In this document: positions 12,101-23,456 of the stretch, in pieces | Layout of the letters: every line of letters starts with the position of its first letter | Position numbering within the stretch: the first letter of the stretch is position 1 | Assembly (NCBI RefSeq): GCF_019578655.1 | Contig: NC_063256.1 | Coordinates: 372,001 to 436,000, forward strand | From: Ricinus communis | Lineage: Eukaryota; Streptophyta; Magnoliopsida; Malpighiales; Euphorbiaceae | DNA: 64,000 nt | Direction of reading: 5' to 3' | Notes under the pieces: generated by a model | The model's database searches: none | Seen by the model: the letters and a program-made list of their open reading frames with translations, nothing else | Told to the model about the DNA's origin: nothing | Program-made: the position numbers and the translations under genes

Positions 12101-13859
12101 CCTGATATTTTTGCTTCTTATGGATATCAAGTGAATTCTATATGAATTTCTAATCAATTTAAATCTTCAATTATGAAGTCATAAGTTATCATACACTACT
12201 ATTATATTACACTCGACATCTACTATAAAGGGTAAAAGCATTACAAGTAAAAATCATAAATTCTGATTAATTTTTTTTACAGCATGTAAATTTTTACTGT
12301 AATGGTAAATATAATTATCTTTATTATATAATCAATGACCCGTTGATTTCATAAATAAAATAATATACTACAATCATAAAATATTATGCAGCGAATAGTA
12401 ATCAAAATATGGTATGGATATTAGGGAGAAGCTTGTCATTAAGGCTTATTAGTAATATATATTTGTGTGGAAGCTGCAAGGATCTTCCCATCACATCCTC
12501 TTAAATCTTAATAGAATATGCCGACAAATGCTATGGTTGTTATTACATTGATGGTACCGACAAACCTTCGTGCTAAGCCTTTTTGGTTATGAATGCAAAA
12601 AGGGAAGCCTTTGCAGTCTGATACGCCATATCCTTTTTTTTCTTTTAATTTCTAATTAGTAATAATTTAACCATGGATGGATCAATCTTTCTTGGCTGGG
12701 AAGAACAAAAAATCTTCTTTCCCCAACATCAAACTTATAATTATTATACTCTTGCTGTTTATTCTTAATTATTATAAGTACGCATTCATTATTAAAAATT
12801 TTGGTTCGGGATTCCCTTCAAAATAAATCTAACAAACAACTCAGTATGCATTCGAAGATCAAATCTTTACAAAAAATAATTTAAAAAAAAAAAAGAAATT
12901 TGATAGTGCAAACCAAAGCAACTAGGAACATTAAATAGGCAAGTAAAGATGTTTCCACAAAAGGAAACGAGTCAAATAAAGACAAATCTTCCCATCCACC
13001 ACAATAAAATAAAATAAAATAAATCTCTACTATTTTTCAGTGCATCAATGACCACCGGCCACTGGGTCTTATATATCCAACCAACTCACACTTATCCACT
13101 TTAATTACCTCTAATTCTTCTTAACTTTTTAATTTAACCATCGGGATTATGGTCACTTCTCCTATTAATAACTAATTTCTTTCGGGGGCGCCCAGCTCAA
13201 ATTTTAAAGGAAAAGAAAGACAAATTACTCAGCAGTATACAAGTACATTTCACTTTTTTAAGGTGGCCAGCCCCTCCTAATTTATATATACTTTAGTATT
13301 TAAAAAAAATTAACAACTTTGTTAATTAATAAAATATTTTAAATAATTAATAATCTCAGTAACTAATAATTCGTATAAAACTTCTTACAATTATTAACTA
13401 TTAGAGAGAATATATGGAAGAATAAGAATTGCTAAATTTTCATATTTAATTTTTCTCTATACTTATGATTGATAATAAAAAACTGGACAGTGTAGCCTTC
13501 CTTATATTATTTTAGAGCACGATTTGTTTCGGCCATCACTTATTAGATTCAAAACTAAGTGTTTAATAACTTACATTTTAATTAATAACTTGTTCACAAT
13601 ATAATCTTTTTATTTTAAATTTATATAATACTCGAAACTTTAATTAAGTGTAATGCAACTAAGTTTTGGTTGCTCTTTCAAGCAACTGATGGAAAGGTTA
13701 CGAGAATTACCCTAAACGAATTAGTAGTTTCTTTTTCTTGTCATTCCCTGAGGTGTAGGAATCTGAGGAATTTGGAATTTTGGTTAAGAACATAAGAATG
13801 AAAAAGTGGTCGCAGCCTCTCATTGTCATTTTCTAAGGATATTAATATACCGATTACTA
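9115..13859. other. Intergenic, no gene recognised
   Basis: AT-rich sequence with homopolymer tracts such as those near 11390 and 11890. Short ORFs (9363-9557, and minus-strand ORFs at 9629-9965) resemble no known family and lack codon bias. I saw no tRNA, snRNA or familiar miRNA. Confidence 0.5.
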
Positions 13860-13870
13860 AATTTTTCACT

Positions 13871-14110
13871 CAGTTTTATTATGGTTACAAAATTTTATTT
13901 TATTTTATTTCAATCTGTTAATTTTAGTTTTAATTGTAATTTAGTCATATTACCAATAAAAAATTGACATGTTATATATTTTTTATTTGCTGTTTTTGCT
14001 ACATGTCAACTTTTTATTTAAAAAGTGACTAAATTGAAACAAAATTAAAATTAGATGACTGAAAAAATTAATTAAAATTTTATAACTAAAATAAAATTAA
14101 ATGTAAAGTT
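13871..14110. mobile_element. Foldback MITE, copy 1
   Basis: Two arms of about 85-95 bp are inverted copies: 13872-13957 against 14012-14105. Shared motifs are 'ttttatt..ggttacaaaatttta', 'ttaattttagttttaat' and 'aatttagtca'. A short loop includes 'ttgacatgt'. The same arm motifs occur at 40.83-41.05 kb and 50.71-50.92 kb. Confidence 0.6.
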
Positions 14111-14538
14111 ATCTCTCATTTTCCACATCGTGCCAACTCTACTAAACTCATGTCATTTCTAATTCGCTATTTCTTTTTTCTATATTAAAGATCAACAAAC
14201 AAACTTCATGCATAAGTATATTTGTTATTAGGTTTCAGTTTTAATTAAGTGAGTCCCGCTGCTAGCTAATAAGCTATGCCTTTACAACAACATCAGTTTT
14301 TGGTATTTCTTTTTTAATCAAGCAATTAATATAGTGTTATCAGATGGGATTTATATGTTCATATTTCTAAACAATTAGGAACTCAATTATGCAAAATGAA
14401 GCGCAAGGTGGTAAATGACTTTTGCTGGAAAGGGTGAATGTCCTTTTTTCTTTTGGCCCTTATGCGACAAAAAAGAAAAGAAGAGAAAAAGAAGGTATGT
14501 TTGTGAAGGTGGGGGAGGAGATCCATTTACGCCTGTGT

Positions 14539-14597
14539 GATAGGCTCTTTTGTCCGTGGACGAAAAATGATAGGCTCTTTTGTCCATGGACGGAACA
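14539..14597 (+). repeat. Short tandem duplication (about 30 bp, two copies)
   Basis: The unit 'gataggctcttttgtcc.tggacg' occurs twice head to tail with one or two differences. It lies in a small ORF readable on both strands, with no sign of a real gene. Confidence 0.75.
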
Positions 14598-17500
14598 AAT
14601 TTCATAAGATGGTCCTTAAGGAAGATAAATTACCTTAATCCAGTTGGCCAAAAGTACTGCAACTCTGCGTATTGCCGGTCCACTTCTGTAAAATGGCAGA
14701 TTTCTGTTCTTTCCACATAAGGTACTTTTGCTGAAGATAGAACAAGAAGTGGCCTCCTTTCCCAGGGTTCAACTCATGGTGAAATGGTATAAAATTAAAG
14801 TAGTAGTGAAAAGGGTCTATCAGTATAACGGATGTTGATAACTTATAGCAATAAATTTAGTACATTCCAGCTACCACATGAAGTGAGAGACAATGATGAT
14901 CATCTTATTATATATATATTTCAATCTATTAAGTTATAGATCTTGAATAAATGACAGAGCAGTAGTTGCCCATATTGAAAAGTTATCTTCCAGAGCGTTT
15001 CCTGGGAGGGGCGTCGTGGCAAGCTCTCAAGGTCTTGAACATTGATGATCCATATATTTCCATGTAATGTATTATATTATATTACAGTCCATTGAGCAGC
15101 TTGCAATGATTGCATGCAATAAGCTGATAGGCTTATAAGCATTTATATATAATAATAATAGCAGATAATCCAGTTGTCTTCTTATTTAAAAAAGAAAAGA
15201 AAAGTGGGTACGTAAAGCACAGCCATAAACAAGAGTTAAATATCAACTCACCTACTTGGCAACCAAACTGTCCCTTCAGTAAAAAGTTTTTTTTTGCCAT
15301 TGATAGCAGTCGTATATTATATTAATAAGGCATCTCTGGATCTTTTCCTCTTGAAGGAAACGATTTCTTTTTTCTTTTTTTCTTGGCTTAAGTTTTAATA
15401 TTTCACAGGGCAAAATGTCCTACCTACTTATATGTAATGGAATTGGTTCAATAATTTCGAGCCTTAAGGGTATCGATCTCTCACATAAAGAAGACGAAGA
15501 AGAAAGAAAGAGTGGGCCTTACTGCACATAATAAATTTGTCACTGTTCCCAAAGGTGCCCCGCCACCAAAATTAATATTCAACCATCATAACGTAATATA
15601 CATGCATAAAACTATATTATTTCCATGTTTCTCAGATCAAGAACTTCAGGAAATGACTGTGGCTTAAAATTGCATTGTACGTTCTATGAGAATTAAGAAA
15701 TGCTTTACTTTTTCCCCAGTCTTAGATATTTTCTGTAACATTCTGATATCACTAATTTTTATTCCTATAGTAATATCTTTCAATATAGAAATATTATCTG
15801 TAGAGATAAAAATTCCAATCCCAGTTATAAATAAAAATAAATTTTCTATTGTAATAAATATATATTAAGTCCCGCCATAAGAAAATATTTTTTTATATAA
15901 TAATATTTATATATATGGTCTTAAAAAAATATATTATATTAATGTTTTATCTTCCTATAGTATCATTTTATCTCATTAATCTTATTTGTATAATATAACA
16001 AGATACTAACGTATCTATCTCTGTTTCTATCATCTCACCAACAAAATTAAATATTAAATTCAAAAAAAAAAATTTAGTACTCAAATTTCCATTAAATTAT
16101 AACCTCTTTATAGTTATAAATTTTATTTAGTTCCAAGGAATTGGCTATATTACTCCCAAGACTACTTTACTGTATTTCTTTTCTTTTTTTTCTAAATCAC
16201 ATGCTTAAGTCTCCATATTTCCATATAAAATAAAGATACCGGTCTAAGATATTATAACTAAATACTGATTTTTGACGCGTATTAATTAGTTATAATTGTC
16301 AATTCTAATTAAAATAGATCCTAAATAAGAAGGAACTCTGTAAAAAAAAAGGCATCAAAATTTTTTCCTTTAATAGTAAAAGAAAAAAATTTCAAACCTT
16401 TCTTGGTCTCCAATGTTTTTTTTTTTCCGTTCGATATCTAAGGGAAAAATTAGGCTCCTAAATTTAGAGATATTAGGGGTAAATTTTAATGCCTATCTCT
16501 AGAGACTACTATACAAAGGATGTATAATTTATTTAATAATTTGGTGTGACAAATCAGTATATACAAATATTTTTTTATAAGTATTTGTTATTTGCTTCAC
16601 GTGAAAGGAATAAATTTCTATATTCTTAAAATAATAATTATCATATAAAAACTGACGCACCTTATCACTTAAAAAACTCTAATAACATATCAATAAGTGA
16701 CACTTTAACCTAAATGGCAGATCATAGTTGTGTAGCAATCTAAAGTTAGTTAATCAAACATGTCCGGACTATAGGGATATGATGAAGAAAACATAATCCT
16801 TCTTTCTGATTTATCCCCTTATGTGTATCTGTTTTTTCGTAGATCAACACTATGGCAAATCTTAATTATCCATAAAAGTCAACTAAACAAACTGTTAGGT
16901 AAATCTGGTTTAGGTAGAAGCGCCATGTTTATTTCAGAAATTGACATGATGTTAGAATTGCATTTATCGAATAAACCGTCCAAAAGTTAACCATAAAATC
17001 GTATGGAATGTGAAAGAGTGATAGATTGTAAAGAATCAAGAGAAAAGAAAGGAGGTGGAAATACGTTAAAATGGACCAAGTCTAATACCATTGAGCTATA
17101 GGAACTACACATATATAAATAAAATTAATGGGCAATTCCGAAATGGTTAGGTAAGAAAGCAATAAAGAATTGGGCATGCAGGCATCTTCCCAAAATTAAA
17201 CCGTACGTACAATGCATGTTAGCTTTTATATCTCTTATATAATCACACTAAAACCAGAAACTTCAGTCTGGAAAGTATATTATTTTCTTTCCGGCTTTAA
17301 ATTGGAGAGCGTGGGTATTTTTTTTTTATATACTGCGTGATTCTAATAATGAAAACAGCATATTTAATCCCCAAAAACATATATAATAGAAAGATAATAT
17401 GAACACGCTGATATATATCTCATACCAAATAAAGGAAATATGAAAACAAAAAGAAAAGGCAAGAAAACACAAAAGAAGGTTTGTAAAAGACGATTACTAC

Positions 17501-17638
17501 AAAAGGGTAACTTAAGCTATTGAAACATGAGATTAATGTGGTGAAAAAGAAGCTGTTAACTCAATATCTGTTTTAACGTTAACCACCAAACTGTATTTAT
17601 AGAGCAAACATGTTTTGCTACCTTGTATGTCCAGACAA
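14598..17638. other. Intergenic, no gene recognised
   Basis: AT-rich spacer with many T and A runs. The hydrophobic 60-residue ORF at 15686-15868 is low-complexity and not convincing. Confidence 0.5.
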
Positions 17639-18254
17639 GTGTAGTGACCACATGCGCGCCTTTGGACTGGCTTAAGCCCAGCCGATGACACGGCAAAATC
17701 TTACAGCTTTGAGATATGATACGGTCGGAAAATGAGTCTTGGACTTTGGTATGTTGTTAGTCCTATTACGGCTGAGTCAAATCCTTCCAACTTAATTGCA
17801 TATGGACCTTTCATCGGCTGATTTTGGACCCCACTTTCCTTCACGTCATCCAGTCTTTCATTTACTTATTTGTGGGGCCCTTGCTACAGTTTTTCAGTTT
17901 TTTATTGACAAAAAAATATATAGAAGAGACATGCTACTGTGAATTATTTCTATTATTGTTTAATTGTTACCTTCTTTAAATATATACACCTTAATATTTA
18001 GAAAAATAATACATATTTTAAAATTAAATAATTCACATATTTAATAACATGAATAAATAAAATTCTTAGTTGTTCCTGTTCAAATATCAAGTTTTCTCTT
18101 ATTCTCTGTGTCATAACTCATAAAATAAAAGACTTTCTTTTCCTTTTAATAATCTCTCCCAACAATAACTTTCCTTTTCATAACTTTCTCATATCATTTA
18201 AAGCACCATCTCCCATTTCTCTCTCCCTCTACACTTTTTTTCTGCCCTATAAAA
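17639..18254 (+). promoter_or_regulatory. Upstream region of lipase copy 1, conserved with copy 2
   Basis: Two islands are shared with the second lipase gene. The first is 17639-17700 ('gtgtagtg.cc', then 'ttggac.ggct.aagcc.agccgat'). The second is 17771-17840 ('cttaattgcat' and 'ttggaccccactt'). Counterparts lie at 47772-47835 and 47872-47943. A TATA box (tataaaa) is at 18248-18254, followed by a matching leader. The islands may hold regulatory elements, or may simply be the less-diverged parts of the duplication. Confidence 0.6.
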
Positions 18255-18467
18255 GGCCACTTAGAAACTCTCTGGACGCAACAATCATCAACATCTGCAT
18301 CCACTATTCCCTTCTGTTACATCTCTCTTTTGCAAACATATTCACTTTAAAGTTGAAAAAAAAAAAATAATAATACAAAAGAAAAGAAGAGACGCCCCTT
18401 CCATTTCTACAATCTATACAAAGCTGTGTGCAGGTTGTAAATTAAGAGCAAACCTGTACAGAGAAAA

Positions 18468-19808
18468 ATGCAGCTCTCTCTAGTACCTCCAGTTCCATCT
18501 TCACTCTCTTCGACAATCTCAACACACTTAAAAGTACAGTGCTGCACTCTCACCCAACCTATAAAACTCGACAAGAAGTCTATGGAGATCAACCGACCTC
18601 TCAAGAACTGGGAACACCTTCTTGATCCAGTTTACAACAACTCAACGTCGTCCTGCTCTGCCTCTCAAAGACCCGTTAAACTGGGCAGCAAATGGATGGA
18701 ATATCAGGGTATTCGAAACTGGGAAGGTTTACTCAACCCTCTCGATGATAATTTACGTGCAGAGATTCTCCGATACGGAAACTTTGTTGAAGCAGCATAC
18801 AATTCTTTCGACTTTGATCCTTCATCACCTGCCTATGCCACCTGTCGCTTCCAAAAAAGTACATTGCTCGAGCGGTCTGGTTTGCCTCAAACCGGTTACC
18901 GGTTAACCAAACACTTACGTGCTACCTCAGGTATCCAACTGCCACGTTGGATAGAAAAAGCCCCAAGCTGGGTGGCAACTCAGTCTAGCTGGATAGGCTA
19001 CGTGGCAGTCTGTCAAGACAAGGAGGAGATTTCAAGGTTAGGACGACGAGATGTGGTGATTTCTTACAGAGGTACTGCTACTTGCCTCGAATGGCTCGAA
19101 AATTTACGAGCCACCCTGGCTAACATACCTGATGCCAATTCTGAGACAAAGACGAGCGGCCCCTGTTCATGCGGACCAATGGTGGAAAGTGGATTCTTAA
19201 GCCTTTATACTTCTAGAACAGCAATGGGCCCAAGCCTCCAAGAAATGGTCCGCGAAGAAATCCAAAGACTTCTACAATCTTACGGCGACGAGCCTCTTAG
19301 CTTAACCATTACAGGCCACAGTCTCGGTGCTGCTCTAGCAATTCTCACTGCTTATGACATCAAAACTACATTCAGAAGTGCACCGCTTGTCACCGTCATA
19401 TCTTTTGGCGGTCCGCGAGTCGGAAACAGGAGCTTCCGACAACATTTAGAAAAACAAGGCACGAAAGTGCTTCGTATTGTGAATTCTGATGATCTAATAA
19501 CAAAAGTACCTGGTTTTGTAATCGATGGAGACAATGAGAATGAGAATGAAGTTATAAAGAAGAGAGACGTGAACATCGCCGGAATTCCTGGCTGGATCCA
19601 GAAAAGAGTGGAGGAGACACAGTGGGCATATGCGGAGGTCGGAAAAGAACTCAGATTGAGTAGCAAAGACTCTCCGTACATAAATAGTGTGAACGTAGCC
19701 ACGTGCCATGAGCTGAAAACGTACCTACACTTGGTGAATGGATTCGTAAGCTCATCTTGTCCATTTAGAGCAACCGCCAAGAGAGTCCTTAGTAAACATA
19801 GAAGATAA
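18468..19808 (+). CDS. Chloroplastic phospholipase A1 class I, DAD1-like lipase (copy 1)
   Basis: Intronless gene for 446 residues. The family hydrolyses the sn-1 acyl chain of plastid phospho- and galactolipids and can feed jasmonate synthesis. The N-terminus (about 1-40) is Ser/Thr-rich and suits a chloroplast transit peptide. The alpha/beta-hydrolase (lipase class 3) domain covers about 170-430, with VVISYRGTATCLEWLENL, the nucleophile elbow GHSLG (Ser285), the NSDDLITKVPG block (Asp342 likely) and a His in CHELKTYLH (His414 likely). It most resembles the PLA1-Ibeta2/DALL1 branch as I remember it, but subgroup assignment needs a tree. A TATA box lies 214 bases upstream of the ATG. A near-identical paralogue is at 48479-49810. 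The antisense ORF at 19352-19819 is a shadow. Confidence 0.92.
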   Translation: MQLSLVPPVPSSLSSTISTHLKVQCCTLTQPIKLDKKSMEINRPLKNWEHLLDPVYNNSTSSCSASQRPVKLGSKWMEYQGIRNWEGLLNPLDDNLRAEILRYGNFVEAAYNSFDFDPSSPAYATCRFQKSTLLERSGLPQTGYRLTKHLRATSGIQLPRWIEKAPSWVATQSSWIGYVAVCQDKEEISRLGRRDVVISYRGTATCLEWLENLRATLANIPDANSETKTSGPCSCGPMVESGFLSLYTSRTAMGPSLQEMVREEIQRLLQSYGDEPLSLTITGHSLGAALAILTAYDIKTTFRSAPLVTVISFGGPRVGNRSFRQHLEKQGTKVLRIVNSDDLITKVPGFVIDGDNENENEVIKKRDVNIAGIPGWIQKRVEETQWAYAEVGKELRLSSKDSPYINSVNVATCHELKTYLHLVNGFVSSSCPFRATAKRVLSKHRR

Positions 19809-19975
19809 CATAATAACAAAATAATCAGTTAGAATCAGAGAGCTATCAGCAGATAAAAGGCGACAAAAAAGAGTCCGTACAGCATAAGTCCTTTTTCTTT
19901 TTTTTGGGGTGATAAAAGGTGTCAATATTCTTTTCCAACAAAACTACATTCCCTCCGTTATTCATTGGACAAGCC
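19809..19975 (+). other. 3' flank of lipase copy 1
   Basis: Homologous to the 3' flank of copy 2 through about 19975, with 'atcagttaga', 'gtccgtacagcat' and 'caacaaaactac' in the same order. It is much more diverged than the coding region, with several indels. Similarity ends near 'ttattcattgga'. Confidence 0.55.
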
Positions 19976-22900
19976 TATCTATAATCTTTCCCAGAAAATA
20001 CATATTTTTGTAACACGCATATATGCCAGGGTTCAATTTTATTATTTTGTTGAATTTTCCTTTTCATATGCAAGAGATTTAGATTTTATTTTCATGGGTC
20101 AAAACAAATGATTCTTTAATAATCCTTACAGAATAAAAATGGTATACTTCAATAGCTACCAAGCATTAATTACCCTATGGATCACAATGAGAGAGAGATG
20201 TTATCCTAGTACCTTAGATTTAAAACAAGACTTGTTATTCTAGCGTCTATCCGACTACTGTTCCATCACATGGGAATAAGGGAAGACAAATAAACAAATT
20301 GATTTACGTTGAACAGTCCTCGCTTAATTTACATTTTGAAATTTCTCGTCTTTCTCCGAATGTAAGAACCAAAGATCCTGCATGCATCAATAAACTCTCT
20401 TCAATTCAAGTAAGATATTTTATGTTATGTTATGTATACTCCAAAAGAATTGTATTTTGATGGTGGAGTGGTGGTGCCATAGACTTTATTGCTCTGACAT
20501 GCTCTTCTACTTTGCTGTACGTGACTACAACTTGTACTCTTTACACATTTCTTCTTTTTATCCCCCCCGCACTCATTATCAGGATTGATTCAAATCCAAT
20601 CATTTACGGCAGCCAGCATTGTATACGTACGTATTACAATTGCACATTTTTGACCATCATGCTGATCCCTCCTTTGGATATAGATATATATATATAAACC
20701 CATGGAATGCTTTACGCTCTCTGTTACTCCAGTCAATCTGTAAGATAGGCCACCAATGCCCCACTGTTATTGAATTGGCTTCTTTGACGTCTATCTAATT
20801 AAGCTTCCACCGCCCATATAATTGAATGGAAAAATAAAATTATTATGATACACGTACTTAAACTTTGTATTGCGGTGGTGTGAAAGTTTTTAAGTGGAAT
20901 CGGAGAAGTTGGACTGGAAGAAATCCTGAGGCTGAGGCTGTCATACAAGCCACAGTAACTAGCTAGCTAGCCCCAGTAACCGACCTATTGCAAAGACAAG
21001 ACAAACTGATGATGTGATTTCAACTGTTAATTAACACTCAAAGAAAGCTAACACAAACATATTATTTTCATAAAACATGAAACTTTCAGTTTAAAAAGTC
21101 AATTCAGAAAAGAAAAGAAGTCTAAAGTAAGCATTTGATTGTTTGATGCGGGCAAAAGTCCATGCGTGTCTTGGGTTTATTTGAGATTTTTTTAATGCCC
21201 ATACTCCTGGGACTGATTTCCGGGGCTAACTTGAGCAACTTTTCTACATAATTTACCACAAAAACCCAAATGTCAAATTAATTTTACGTATAAACTGATT
21301 TTCATACATTAATCTCTTTCCTTCCTATTACAAATTGTGTGAATAAAAAATAAAAATAAATATATATAAATAATAATTTATTTGTTCCTTTAATATATAT
21401 TTCATTTGAATATAGTTAGCTTTGTTTTGTGGTTTCTATTTAAAACAATTATATTGATTGGAGTTCCGGTTTTGAGCCCCACTTTCCCTTTCTCATGATA
21501 AATAAAACTACCTTTTTACATTCTTGCCCCACCAGACACTTTTTCCTTTTTCAAAAAAATGCCTTCTTTTTATTTATTTTTTCATAAAAAATATGGCATC
21601 AGCTATACTTGAATTTTTTTTATTATTTTCTCTCGTTTCAATTTTAACACATATACTTACTTTTTAATATTCTTAATTGTTGATAAATCACGTGAGAAAA
21701 ACTGTTAATAAATTAGGCAACATAAAAACAAACAGTATACTTGCTAATCTTTTTGAGGTATTATATTTAATAATGTTTTAATCAATTGTTTTAAGTCACC
21801 GGCCACTTAAATGAATAAAATAAATTATAATGATTGATGAGATGCGAGAATAATTAATTTAATAGGGCACAAGTATCACATGACTGAGCCCTAACTTTTT
21901 TAATAATTATACTAATATTCTATTAACTTCAACTGAAAAAGCGGTATTATATAATTTAGTGGTTGTTGTGATCGAAAAATGCTGAATTGGATCCCCTATT
22001 TGAATTGGTACCAACCATCCGGCAGTCTTATCAGTCAGCAGGCCAACCATCTAACCAGTTGGTCGCCTACTTGGTAGAATTTCAAACTAATTGAGTGCAC
22101 GCGATGGAATCATTTGAAAGACTGCAGATAAAAAATATAAATCTTTATATATCAAATAAATAGATATTTATTAATTTTAAATAATAAAATATGTATTAAT
22201 TATTTAATATTAAAATATAAAATTATTATACTCTTATTTATTATGATGTACACATTAAAGAATAAATTACATTAGCAGAATTTTATTTTTAATAACAACG
22301 ATGAATTTTTTCTAACAAGTGATTATAAATTTCATGAGCGGTCATCAAACTTTATAAGTAGTAAGAATATATTAAACTTTTAATTTCATTGAGTCAATTA
22401 ACAAATTAAAAGTTTAATATTTTTTTATTATAAAGCACAAATTTTAGTGATTATCTATGTAAGTTATTTACTAAATATGCGAGAAAAATTTATTGATGTA
22501 TTAAAATTAAAATTTAGCAACCATTTAATTAAACATCGAAGGTTTGCTAACTTTTTATTATAAAGTGCAAAGTTTGATAATTACCTAGAAGAATTTCAAA
22601 AAAAATTGTCTCTAAGTATTAGATTCAAATTTGGATGAAACTGTTCATACCTTCTTAAAAGTAATTTGGGCTAGCAACCTTAAGAACATATACTTGTCTC
22701 TCCAATTCTAAGAATAACGACCTACCCAGTGAAGTGTTACTGACCAAGGGATATACAAGCAGCTAGCATTTGCTTTCTATATGACAGTGTGGATGATTGC
22801 AATTTACTGCATCTTACTGATTTCTGAATTCTTTTTGTTATTGTTTATTAAGTCAGTTTTCTATTCCTGTTAATTTTAGGGTAGACCGAGTTCGTAGCGA

Positions 22901-23413
22901 ATTATCAAATATGTAAGAATGGTAGGAGTTTTACCTGTTGGACATGGAATAGCAACAGACAGCCAGTCTAAGAGTCCAAAATATGGCTGACCCTGATCCT
23001 GGAAGAAAGAAAAGAGGTCAAACCGCCAAATCTATTTCCTCCAAGAGAACAAGCAAATTGCGGCTACAAAAGTACAAATATAATTGGTCATCAGTCTTCA
23101 CAATCAATGCCAAACTTAGACCACGAACGTGGAGTATTAAAGGCAATAAGTCAAAAATCAAATCTAATACCATATAACAAAATAAAGATAGCAACACTAT
23201 TAGACAGGAATATCAAGAAAACATGCAGCGTTCAAACTCACAACAATACCAATCAAGCCACACCTAACTTCTCCCTATGCTCTGTTGTCTCTCTAACAGC
23301 TCTCAGATTCCTATGAAGGTTTTACTTTGAAGTCTTCAATACCTTAATTAATTCAAACTGCAGGTTAAGTTTGAGTTAACCAAGTTCAACTAGTAGAATC
23401 GATACTTCACAAC

Positions 23414-23456
<43 letters not shown>

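Noticed and set aside
19352..19819. 155-residue antisense ORF in lipase copy 1, also kept in copy 2 (49354-49797)
   Set aside because: It is kept only because the sense sequences are nearly identical; no known domain, and it is the expected shadow of a GC-richer coding region.
22983..23316. Two overlapping basic ORFs
   Set aside because: Lys/Arg-rich composition, no domain, and overlapping frames.
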